DNA of 6,325 bases, taken from assembly GCA_009776675.1 (NCBI GenBank), contig WRNK01000073.1, positions 1 to 6,325 of the forward strand, given 5' to 3'. The notes under the pieces were generated by a model. The model was not told where the DNA came from. It did no database searches and was given only the letters and a program-made list of their open reading frames with translations. Source of the stretch: Methanimicrococcus sp. (GTDB lineage: Archaea; Halobacteriota; Methanosarcinia; Methanosarcinales; Methanosarcinaceae). Below are positions 1-5,185 of the stretch, one piece after another (position 1 is the stretch's first letter; each line of letters opens with the position of its first letter). A program made the position numbers and the translations under genes.

Positions 1-263
1 ACGGACTTCAGGAAATGGCCATGCACATTGCCAAAAATACACACACCGGCTACTTCGCTTTCACACGCGACATGACGGTTTGCAAAGACGAAGGCTACGT
101 TGCCTCCGGAATAAAAGAATGCTGCCCGAAATGCGGCTCCTCAAACATTGATCACCTCTCACGCATCACTGGATACCTGCAGTCTGTAGACGGCTGGAAC
201 GCCGGCAAAAAGCAAGAGCTGATCGATAGAACACGAACTGATCCGAGAAACATGCGCATTTAA
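1..263 (+). CDS. nrdD: Anaerobic (class III) ribonucleoside-triphosphate reductase, C-terminal fragment
   Basis: This is the last 86 codons of a gene that begins before the window; the reading frame starts at base 3 and ends with TAA at 261-263. The class III enzyme reduces ribonucleoside triphosphates to dNTPs in the cytoplasm of anaerobes, using a glycyl radical installed by the radical-SAM activase NrdG. Visible hallmarks are the zinc-site segment with CCPKCG (Cys codons at 120-122, 123-125 and 132-134) and the radical loop RITGYLQ, whose glycine codon is GGA at 171-173. A tail of WNAGKKQEL type follows, as is typical of the NrdD C-terminus. Members usually have two CxxC pairs in the zinc site. 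Here the first pair reads CKDE (Cys codon 81-83), so one expected cysteine is absent, although an extra Cys sits just before CPKC. The 3' end is intact. The coding sequence looks richer in G+C than the region to its right. Any nrdG is not visible. Confidence 0.95.
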   Translation, partial: GLQEMAMHIAKNTHTGYFAFTRDMTVCKDEGYVASGIKECCPKCGSSNIDHLSRITGYLQSVDGWNAGKKQELIDRTRTDPRNMRI

Positions 264-362
264 ACCTCTCCGGCAAAATCTGCACGTTTTATCGTTTAAA
301 AAACGAAGCCACGTCTCTTTTCCAACCTTCCGGTTTGAAAGAAATGCGACGGTTGTCGTGTC

Positions 363-396
363 GGGGGAATATTTTTCCCCCAACCTATTTTTTTTT
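363..396 (+). terminator. Hairpin plus T-run terminator downstream of nrdD
   Basis: A perfect 7-bp stem (GGGGGAA at 363-369, TTCCCCC at 375-381) with a 5-nt loop is followed after six bases by nine T residues at 388-396. The T-run lies only on the + strand side, so the element fits termination of rightward transcription from nrdD, about 100 nt past its stop. Archaeal termination mainly depends on the T-run, so the hairpin may act instead as a 3'-end stabiliser. A smaller 6-bp hairpin (TCGTTT/AAACGA, 292-306) lies upstream without a T-run. Confidence 0.6.
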
Positions 397-470
397 AAAA
401 AACATGAAAATCGTTTTTTTCGGATGGCTTACTTTTGGGCAAATTTTTGTTTTTCATACAAAGCCGATTT

Positions 471-785
471 TTAACCATTTAAAGAATTTGAGAATTTATC
501 TTTTAGATTTACTAATTTAGAGGCGTAAATCTCTTTTAATTCATCCTCTTTTAATGGGCATTCAATCAGTCCTTCAAGTTGTTCTTTTGTAAGCAATAAT
601 TGTTTTCTCATAGGGGATAAAAGTTCAGAACCATAGTCTTTTGCTCCATGGCTTACAAATGTTTTAATTGGTGTTCGAGCTCCATTCATATAAAAATAAT
701 AAAAATGATGGTCCCCCTCTTTTTTTTTAAACCCTTTTTGGAGAAGTGATGAGGTTATTTCTCTGCTTCTATATGGAGGTGCCAT
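471..785 (-). CDS. HicA-like putative toxin (mRNA interferase-type dsRBD fold)
   Basis: This 104-residue protein resembles HicA/YcfA family toxins, small dsRBD-fold proteins that cleave mRNA using a histidine. The resemblance rests on an N-terminal helix (REITSSLLQKGF, residues 8-19), then a charged turn and GDHH (24-27) in the place of the family's G-S/D-H catalytic motif. A beta strand (HFYYFYMNG) and an SHGAKDYGSELLSPMRKQ segment (45-62) follow, comparable to the HicA core's second strand and last helix. It is longer than a typical HicA (about 60-85 residues): roughly 40 extra C-terminal residues form a charged helix. The start is ATG at 783-785, overlapping the stop of the upstream gene by one base (TAATG), with GGAGG seven bases before it at 793-797. 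The antitoxin-first, toxin-second order and the overlap suggest translational coupling. The family assignment comes from motif recognition only, and toxicity is inferred. Confidence 0.68.
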   Translation of the reverse strand: MAPPYRSREITSSLLQKGFKKKEGDHHFYYFYMNGARTPIKTFVSHGAKDYGSELLSPMRKQLLLTKEQLEGLIECPLKEDELKEIYASKLVNLKDKFSNSLNG

Positions 786-1225
786 TAGAATTCCTCCAGG
801 TATTTCTGAAGAAGTTTTTTAAATAGGATACCCGTTTCATGCAATGTCGATTCGTCTTCCAGAACAAAATCTTTCCACAATATTTGTAATTGTTCTTCGA
901 TGTCTGTTTTTGCTTTTTTCAGTTCTTTATGATATGAAAAAATATCAAAAACATCATTTTCTATAAAATACAAATCTTCTTCAAAACTGACATTGAATTG
1001 GATCGGCTTTATTATTTTCAAATTGATTCCGGGGTCTGTAAATTGTTCCAGATAAAAAATGTCCTGCGAGATCATATTGTTTTTTTCTGAAAAGGGTATA
1101 AATTTTAATGCGTTCTCTTTTAAATCTGTATTTTGGTGGCATGCATATTGTTCTCCTTCTAAAGTCTCTGCAACGATCATCTTCTCTTTTTTGGAAGGAT
1201 TTGATGTCAGTTCTTCGTCTGTCAT
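785..1225 (-). CDS. HicB-like putative antitoxin, upstream partner of the HicA-like gene
   Basis: This is a 146-residue acidic protein that I recognise only by pattern and context. The C-terminal half (about residues 70-146) reads as short strands followed by helices: IKPIQFNVSFEEDLYFIEN, then a DIFSYHKELKKAKTDIEEQL-type helix, then a second helix ending in LLQKYLEEF. This strand-strand-helix order, with a run like the 'G.TLEEA...' helix of HicB, fits the degenerate RNase H-like fold of HicB antitoxins. The N-terminal ~70 residues are hydrophilic and unassigned, and I see no clear helix-turn-helix or ribbon-helix-helix. The start is ATG at 1223-1225 with only a weak GGATG seven bases upstream, and no better candidate was found. 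Its stop overlaps the toxin start. The likely role is to bind and neutralise the downstream HicA-like protein. Autoregulation is suggested by the inverted repeat around the TATA box at 1299-1322. Homology to HicB is an inference. Confidence 0.5.
   Translation of the reverse strand: MTDEELTSNPSKKEKMIVAETLEGEQYACHQNTDLKENALKFIPFSEKNNMISQDIFYLEQFTDPGINLKIIKPIQFNVSFEEDLYFIENDVFDIFSYHKELKKAKTDIEEQLQILWKDFVLEDESTLHETGILFKKLLQKYLEEF
793..797 (-). promoter_or_regulatory. Ribosome binding site of the HicA-like gene
   Basis: GGAGG on the minus strand lies inside the end of the upstream gene, seven bases before the ATG at 785-783. It supports this start and means the overlapping gene can be translated both by coupling and by direct initiation. 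Confidence 0.7.
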
Positions 1226-1298
1226 AATTTTGCATCCGTCTTTTGATAAACATTATACTGCTGTTTACGAAACTATTTTAACATTTTTATTTTTGTTA

Positions 1299-1323
1299 AA
1301 AACGAAAATTTATAAACGTTTTA
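1299..1323. promoter_or_regulatory. TATA box inside an inverted repeat, divergent promoter/operator candidate
   Basis: The + strand reads CGAAAATTTATAAA at 1303-1316, a near-consensus archaeal BRE plus TATA element. The minus strand over 1309-1323 reads TAAAACGTTTATAAA, also an acceptable BRE/TATA. Flanking arms AAAACG (1299-1304) and CGTTTT (1317-1322) form a 6-bp inverted repeat with a 12-bp spacer holding the TATA box. On the minus strand it would give a start near 1287 and a leader of about 60 nt for the HicB/HicA-like pair. On the + strand it would give a leader of about 125 nt for hef. A second box nearer hef competes for that role. Confidence 0.5.
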
Positions 1324-1384
1324 GCAGATTGATTGCTTTTTTCTTCCTTTTTCCATTTCTTTTTCTTTAGTAGTTTCACTCTGC

Positions 1385-1400
1385 GAATTGATTATTTATA
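1385..1400 (+). promoter_or_regulatory. Alternative hef promoter (BRE/TATA-like)
   Basis: GAATTGATTATTTATA has an A/T-rich BRE-like part followed by a TTATTTATA box. Initiation about 25 nt downstream would leave a leader of about 40 nt before the hef ATG, a more usual length than from the box at 1303. Which box drives hef cannot be decided from sequence. Confidence 0.35.
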
Positions 1401-1464
1401 AGAAGAATCATAAAGAAACTGCAAGTTATTTTAAAAAAAGCGGACAAAAACACGAGGGAGAACG

Positions 1465-3921
1465 ATGACCGACCAACAATTTATCAAACATCCTCTCATT
1501 TTGGAAAATGTTGTTGAGCAGCGCATGTATCAGCTCAATATTGTCTCTGCTTGTACTAAAAAAAACTCTCTTGTTGTTCTTCCGACGTCTCTTGGAAAAA
1601 CGATTGTTGCTCTTTTAATTATGGTCATGAGGCTGGAGCGTGTTGGCGGAAAGGTCTTGCTGCTTTCTCCAACCAAACCGCTTGTTCAGCAGCATTATGA
1701 TTTCTTTTCACGTGTGATGAAATTAGAAGAAGGAAAAGTGAAAGCCTTCACGGGAAGTCTTGTTCCCGAAAAAAGAAAAGACATATGGCTTGAAACAGAT
1801 GTGATTATCTCAACGCCTCAAGTTATTGAAAACGATTTAATGAATGGTCGAATTTCATTAAAAGATGTCTCTTGTATCGTTTTTGATGAAGCCCACCGAA
1901 CTGTCGGAAATTATGCTTATACCTATATTGCAGAAAAATACACGAAAGATGCTGATAATCCATTGATTTTAGGAATTACGGCAAGTCCCGGAAGTGAAAA
2001 AGAAAAAATTGACGACGTCTGCCAAACGCTTTGCATTGAAAATGTTGTTGTTAAAACGGAAGATGACCCCGACATTAAGCCTTATGTTCACAAAAAGGAC
2101 GTGGAATGGCTCTCCTTGGAATTACCTAAAGAGTTGGCAGAAATTCGAGAATCATTAAAAAAGATATTGGATGAAAGGTTCCGAAAGCTTGTTGAATATG
2201 GCTACCCCTTGGATACCAGATCTGTTACAAAAAAAGATTTGCTGGCGCTTCAAGATCGACTTGCCGGCGAAGCAAGAAGTGAAGCTGCCGATCCAAATGT
2301 GTATAATGCCGTTTCTGTCGTGGCAGAAATTATGAAAATTGAACATGCCGTCGAATTGGTCGAAACGCAAGGTGCAAAACCGTTATTATCTTACTTAACA
2401 AAGATGGATGAGGAAGCCGCATTATCATCCGCAAGCAAAGCTGTCAAGCGGCTTGTCAATGATTTATATTTCAGACAAGCTTTGAATCTGACAGAAAAAT
2501 GTGAAAGAGAACACCCGAAATTTTATGCCGTTCAAAAAATTGTATCGGAACAATTAACAAAATATCCCGATTCTAAAATTATTGTTTTTACAAACTTTCG
2601 AGACACAGCAAATACTGTCAAAGAGGCTTTGGAAGAAATCAAATCCGTGCGTCCGGTTCGTTTTGTTGGTCAAGGCTCGCGTTATAAAGATAAAGGGCTG
2701 ACACAAAAACAGCAAACCGAAATTATTGACCAATTCCGAGCCGGAGAATACAACGTCCTCATTGCAACATCCGTCGCCGAAGAGGGACTTGATATTCCTG
2801 CAACGGATATGGTTTTATTTTACGAGCCGGTTCCATCAGAAATTCGAAGCATTCAGAGAAAAGGCCGAACCGGTCGTTTCCAAACAGGCCGTGTCATTGT
2901 TTTGATTACAAAGGGAACTCGTGATGAATTTTACCGCTGGAGCAGCCAGAGCAAAGAGAAAAAAATGCTTTCTGAAATGAAAAGTTTGCAAAAAAGTTAT
3001 GCTTCCTCCTCTGCCATCAAAAAACCGGATGAACCTCAAAAAACATTTTTTGATTTTGAGAGAGAATTTAAGAAAAAATATGAAAATGTGCTCTCTTTTG
3101 AAGAAGGAAGAAGAGAAGAAGAAAAGGAAAATGAACCTGAAACGGAAACAAAATCTGATATTGGAGAAAATTTCGATTTGCCTGCCAGAGAAAAAGCGTT
3201 CTCCAAAAATTTCACAAAAGCGGAAGAAGATAATAGTGAAAATGAAATTGAAAATGAGATCGAAAACAAAAATGAGCCTCTGAAAATCTTAGCGGATGTT
3301 CGGGAACTCAAAAGCGGTGTTTTGCGGCATTTGGAATCCCAAGGCGTTTTTTTGAAAACGGCAAAACTGGAGGTGGCCGATTATGTGATCAGCGATGAGA
3401 TGGCTGTTGAAAGAAAGAGTGCCGCCGACTTTTCTGCTTCTTTGATTGACGGCAAACGCAATCTTTTTTCACAGCTGGTTGATTTGTCGCGCGCCTACAA
3501 AAAACCCGCCCTTATTGTTGAAGGCGAAGAAGAGATCGGCAGCAAAATCAATCCGAATGCCATCAAAGGCGCCTTGCTTTCCATTGAAATGGATTTAAAA
3601 GTTTCCGTCTTTTACACAAAAAACGAAGAAGAAACCGCTCTCTTACTCAAAATGATGGCAAAAAGAGAACAAATCGATGAGAAAAAAAGCATCAACCTGC
3701 ATGGTAAAAAACCGGCAAAAACAACAAGTGAGCAGCAAGAATACCTCTTATCCTCCATCTCAGGCGTCGGTCCAAACGCCGCCCGCCTCCTCCTCAATGA
3801 GTTTGGTTCCTTGACCAACATTTTTAACGCAACTGAAGAAGATTTGTGCAAAATAAAAGGGATTGGGAAAAAGACGGCACAAAGAATTCGAGATGTAATG
3901 GAAGCAGAATACAAAAAATAA
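1465..3921 (+). CDS. hef: Hef: SF2 helicase fused to XPF/MUS81-type nuclease (FANCM-like)
   Basis: This 818-residue protein acts on stalled or forked DNA: the helicase remodels branched structures and the nuclease cuts near the junction. The SF2 helicase spans about residues 1-500: Walker A PTSLGKT (40-46), DEAH (141-144), TAS (172-174), a helical insertion (about 205-350), motif V-like IATSVAEEGLD (433-443) and motif VI QRKGRTGR (464-471). A charged, probably disordered linker (about 505-605) contains a PCNA-box-like QKTFFDFE (525-532) and an ENEI repeat. The ERCC4 nuclease (about 607-740) has DVRE (611-614), VADY (637-640) and ERKSAAD (649-655), fitting the family's GD-Xn-ERK-X3-D core. Tandem helix-hairpin-helix motifs end the protein (about 762-815; SGVGP, KGIGKKTA). 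The third residue of the Walker motif is Ser rather than the usual Gly, and the nuclease 'GD' is AD. The length is slightly above that of Pyrococcus Hef because of the linker. The start ATG follows GAGGGAG at 1454-1460. The gene appears monocistronic. Confidence 0.97.
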   Translation: MTDQQFIKHPLILENVVEQRMYQLNIVSACTKKNSLVVLPTSLGKTIVALLIMVMRLERVGGKVLLLSPTKPLVQQHYDFFSRVMKLEEGKVKAFTGSLVPEKRKDIWLETDVIISTPQVIENDLMNGRISLKDVSCIVFDEAHRTVGNYAYTYIAEKYTKDADNPLILGITASPGSEKEKIDDVCQTLCIENVVVKTEDDPDIKPYVHKKDVEWLSLELPKELAEIRESLKKILDERFRKLVEYGYPLDTRSVTKKDLLALQDRLAGEARSEAADPNVYNAVSVVAEIMKIEHAVELVETQGAKPLLSYLTKMDEEAALSSASKAVKRLVNDLYFRQALNLTEKCEREHPKFYAVQKIVSEQLTKYPDSKIIVFTNFRDTANTVKEALEEIKSVRPVRFVGQGSRYKDKGLTQKQQTEIIDQFRAGEYNVLIATSVAEEGLDIPATDMVLFYEPVPSEIRSIQRKGRTGRFQTGRVIVLITKGTRDEFYRWSSQSKEKKMLSEMKSLQKSYASSSAIKKPDEPQKTFFDFEREFKKKYENVLSFEEGRREEEKENEPETETKSDIGENFDLPAREKAFSKNFTKAEEDNSENEIENEIENKNEPLKILADVRELKSGVLRHLESQGVFLKTAKLEVADYVISDEMAVERKSAADFSASLIDGKRNLFSQLVDLSRAYKKPALIVEGEEEIGSKINPNAIKGALLSIEMDLKVSVFYTKNEEETALLLKMMAKREQIDEKKSINLHGKKPAKTTSEQQEYLLSSISGVGPNAARLLLNEFGSLTNIFNATEEDLCKIKGIGKKTAQRIRDVMEAEYKK
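3238..3276 (+). repeat. Short in-frame tandem repeat in the Hef linker
   Basis: A 12-nt unit (GAAAATGAAATT, then GAAAATGAGATC, then a diverged GAAAACAAAAAT) encodes ENEI-ENEI-ENKN, residues 592-603, just before the nuclease domain. The units differ only by synonymous or conservative changes, as expected from slippage. This makes linker length a likely strain-variable trait. Confidence 0.6.
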
Positions 3922-3953
3922 AAACCAACGGCTTATTTTTGCCATCGGGTGCA

Positions 3954-3984
3954 GTTGTCGAGAAACCCTCGACAACGGATTTTT
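3954..3984 (+). terminator. Hairpin terminator of hef
   Basis: A perfect 9-bp stem (GTTGTCGAG at 3954-3962, CTCGACAAC at 3968-3976) with a 5-nt loop is followed by GGA and five T residues at 3980-3984. It fills the 66-bp gap between the convergent stops of hef and the p27-like gene. No T-run follows on the minus strand side, so it seems directed at hef transcripts. Confidence 0.6.
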
Positions 3985-3987
3985 CAT

Positions 3988-4425
3988 TTAAGAAAGTTGA
4001 TTTATCAATTCTAAACCTTTTTCAATGATTTCCAAACTTTCAAAAATACGGCGCGAATCTGTTTCATTTTGCATATCTTCCGCAACCGCTGTTATTTTTT
4101 GAAGAATTAATTCTTTCAAAAGTGTTTCATTATTGTCATCGGAAACAATCGGCTTTGAAACGTCTCGAACTTTCTTCTTTTCAACCTCACTTTTTTCAGA
4201 CTTCACGCTTTTTTCAGCCCGTTCACTCTTTTGTTTTGATTTTTCAGCTGAAACGGCAGCTGCTCCTTTTGGTGCCGAAGCTTCAATACCGCTGCAAACC
4301 GGACAAATAACATCCCCTTTAAAACGAAACAGCGGCGCATTGCAATTCTCACAGTGTTGGGCAAGCATCGTACCGCCGTTTTCAAGGAAACGGGCAATTT
4401 TTTTAACATTTTCATCAGAATCCAT
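3988..4425 (-). CDS. Autoantigen-p27/SSSCA1-type zinc-ribbon protein
   Basis: This 145-residue protein belongs by pattern to the Sjogren's syndrome/scleroderma autoantigen 1 (p27, ZNRD2) family, which is widespread in archaea and has no settled function there. The N-terminus has a helix ending in a GGTMLAQHC-type segment, the family's signature. It leads into a zinc ribbon with CENC (Cys25, Cys28) and CPVC (Cys41, Cys44). A Lys/Glu/Ser-rich, low-complexity, probably disordered linker (about 60-95) follows, and then a predicted helical C-terminus (about 98-145). Two adjacent ATG codons are possible. I chose 4425-4423 because GGTGA at 4430-4434 is four bases from it but only one base from the ATG at 4428. 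The gene is convergent with hef and divergent from UPF0147. It is probably transcribed from the BRE/TATA at 4505-4519. A nucleic-acid or protein-binding role is inference from the zinc ribbon. Confidence 0.88.
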   Translation of the reverse strand: MDSDENVKKIARFLENGGTMLAQHCENCNAPLFRFKGDVICPVCSGIEASAPKGAAAVSAEKSKQKSERAEKSVKSEKSEVEKKKVRDVSKPIVSDDNNETLLKELILQKITAVAEDMQNETDSRRIFESLEIIEKGLELINQLS

Positions 4426-4429
4426 CATT

Positions 4430-4434
4430 TCACC
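4430..4434 (-). promoter_or_regulatory. GGTGA ribosome binding site choosing between two ATGs
   Basis: GGTGA on the minus strand complements the archaeal 16S rRNA tail and sits four bases before ATG 4425-4423 but one base before ATG 4428-4426. It therefore favours the second ATG. Immediately upstream the leader is a pure purine run (minus strand of 4436-4466). Confidence 0.55.
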
Positions 4435-4504
4435 ATTTTTTTCTTTTTCTTTTTTCCTTTTCTTTCATAAGACATAATTCTTTTTCAAATAAACAAATTA
4501 AAAG

Positions 4505-4519
4505 TATTTAAATTTGAAA
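4505..4519 (-). promoter_or_regulatory. BRE/TATA promoter of the p27-like gene
   Basis: The minus strand reads TTTCAAATTTAAATA, a strong archaeal BRE (TTCAAA) plus TTTAAATA box. Initiation about 25 nt downstream, near 4483, would give a leader of about 57 nt that includes the purine run and GGTGA. Confidence 0.55.
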
Positions 4520-4546
4520 TGAATGTGTTATAAAAATAAAATCAAG

Positions 4547-4559
4547 GTAAAATTTAAAT
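4547..4559 (+). promoter_or_regulatory. Candidate promoter of the UPF0147 gene pair
   Basis: GTAAAATTTAAAT resembles BRE plus TATA and would start transcription near 4582, giving a leader of about 97 nt. A weaker A/T box (about 4608-4622, ending TTAATAA) would give a leader of about 40 nt. The choice is not resolved by sequence. Confidence 0.35.
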
Positions 4560-4580
4560 GAGTGAGAACTCTACACTATG

Positions 4581-4614
4581 TTTAATTCAAAAATGACTTC
4601 TTTTATGAATTAAA
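4581..4614 (+). repeat. 9-bp inverted repeat upstream of UPF0147
   Basis: TTTAATTCA (4581-4589) and TGAATTAAA (4606-4614) are perfect inverted copies separated by 16 bases. An additional AAAA/TTTT pairing inside, with one bulged base, leaves a 7-nt loop. It could be an operator next to the downstream A/T box or a leader hairpin. The low G+C lowers its significance. Confidence 0.45.
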
Positions 4615-4667
4615 ATTAATAACCAAGGTCATCCGAATCAATAAATGATTTTGGTTGAACTTATCGC

Positions 4668-4673
4668 AGGTGA
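4668..4673 (+). promoter_or_regulatory. Ribosome binding site fixing the UPF0147 start
   Basis: AGGTGA lies five bases before ATG 4679-4681. A longer in-frame reading from a TTG at 4655 has no comparable site and would add eight residues not expected in the family, so ATG 4679 is preferred. Confidence 0.75.
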
Positions 4674-4678
4674 AAATT

Positions 4679-4951
4679 ATGTCAGCTTCTGAATATCAAA
4701 AAACGATTGATCAGTGCATTGTAGAATTAGATATGATTGCAAACGATACGTCTGTCCCAAGAAACATCAGACGTTCCGTCACTGAAATTATCGACGTCTT
4801 AAAAAACGAAAACCAACAACTCTTCTTACGTGCCGCATCGGGATTAAAAACGCTTTCCGATGTCAGTTACGACCCAAATCTTCCAATGCATACCGGAACA
4901 TTGATTTGGAGCATTCTTGGAAAACTCGAAACAATTCCGCCGGAAATTTAA
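4679..4951 (+). CDS. UPF0147 family protein
   Basis: This 90-residue protein matches the archaeal UPF0147 family in length and in its conserved signatures: VPRNIRR (about residues 20-26), a central NENQQLFLRAASG segment and the C-terminal DPNLPMHTGTLIWSILGKLE block. The family is small, all-helical, nearly universal in euryarchaea and of unknown function. There is no signal peptide, membrane span or metal site. The start is set by AGGTGA at 4668-4673. The membrane microprotein gene begins 34 bases after its stop on the same strand, so the two are probably cotranscribed. The p27-like gene diverges from it across a 250-bp promoter region. I infer no biochemical role. Confidence 0.92.
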   Translation: MSASEYQKTIDQCIVELDMIANDTSVPRNIRRSVTEIIDVLKNENQQLFLRAASGLKTLSDVSYDPNLPMHTGTLIWSILGKLETIPPEI

Positions 4952-4973
4952 TTTTTACATTTTCAAATCAAAA

Positions 4974-4978
4974 GAGGT
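4974..4978 (+). promoter_or_regulatory. Ribosome binding site of the 43-residue microprotein
   Basis: GAGGT lies seven bases before ATG 4986-4988. It is a good archaeal Shine-Dalgarno match placed between two tightly spaced genes, and it is the main evidence that the short reading frame is translated from this ATG rather than from an upstream TTG. Confidence 0.65.
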
Positions 4979-4985
4979 AAAAGAA

Positions 4986-5117
4986 ATGAAAAAATTATTG
5001 AAACTGCTGCTCATTATTTTGATTCCGCTTGCCATCATTGCGATATTGTACTACCTGAAATATGGATGCTGTTGCGGTGAAAAATGCGGAAAAAAGAAGA
5101 AAAAACATTGTTTTTAA
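4986..5117 (+). CDS. Cysteine-rich single-span membrane microprotein, unrecognised
   Basis: This 43-residue product matches no family I know. Residues 2-6 are lysine-rich, then about 19 hydrophobic residues (LLLIILIPLAIIAILYYL, roughly 7-24) form one membrane helix or signal anchor. A short tail contains CCC at 28-30, Cys34 (CCCGEKC), five consecutive lysines (36-40) and Cys42. Five cysteines in 15 residues next to a membrane helix suggest metal or Fe-S binding, disulfides or lipid attachment; none of these is shown. The lysines at both ends leave topology unclear, although the larger positive cluster at the C-terminus favours that tail inside. A bacterial-type lipobox (L-x-x-C) is not obvious. 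Translation is supported by GAGGT seven bases upstream, a position 34 bases after UPF0147 on the same strand, and a terminator just beyond. It may be lineage-specific. Confidence 0.65.
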   Translation: MKKLLKLLLIILIPLAIIAILYYLKYGCCCGEKCGKKKKKHCF

Positions 5118-5140
5118 ATGAACATGTTTTTAATGAAAAA

Positions 5141-5179
5141 ATAAAAAATAGAATGCTGAAAAACACAGCATCTTTTTTT
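5141..5179. terminator. Bidirectional terminator between the microprotein gene and speB
   Basis: A 6-bp stem (ATGCTG at 5153-5158, CAGCAT at 5166-5171) with a 7-nt loop is followed on the + strand by C and seven T residues (5173-5179). On the minus strand the hairpin is followed by a T-rich tract (complement of 5141-5152, TCTATTTTTTAT). It can therefore serve both convergent transcripts, the UPF0147/microprotein mRNA and the speB mRNA. Confidence 0.65.
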
Positions 5180-5185
5180 AAATTA

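Noticed and set aside
335..520. 61-codon open frame on the + strand after nrdD
   Set aside because: It runs through the terminator hairpin and T-run, is Phe-rich from poly-T, has no convincing ribosome binding site and overlaps the end of the HicA-like gene.
1336..1368. Pyrimidine tract before hef as a terminator
   Set aside because: No rightward gene lies close upstream; it is more simply a low-complexity leader or spacer.
2999..3283. 94-codon lysine-rich open frame on the + strand inside hef
   Set aside because: It is a shifted reading of the A-rich linker of hef, with product composition explained entirely by that bias.
3612..3914. Serine/phenylalanine-rich open frames antisense to hef
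   Set aside because: Antisense shadows of a strongly supported gene, without start signals or recognisable motifs.
4655..4678. TTG start extending UPF0147 by eight residues
   Set aside because: AGGTGA is correctly spaced to ATG 4679, the TTG has no such site, and the family usually starts near that ATG.
4917..4985. TTG start giving a 66-residue version of the microprotein
   Set aside because: It would overlap the UPF0147 coding end, and GAGGT at 4974-4978 points to ATG 4986.
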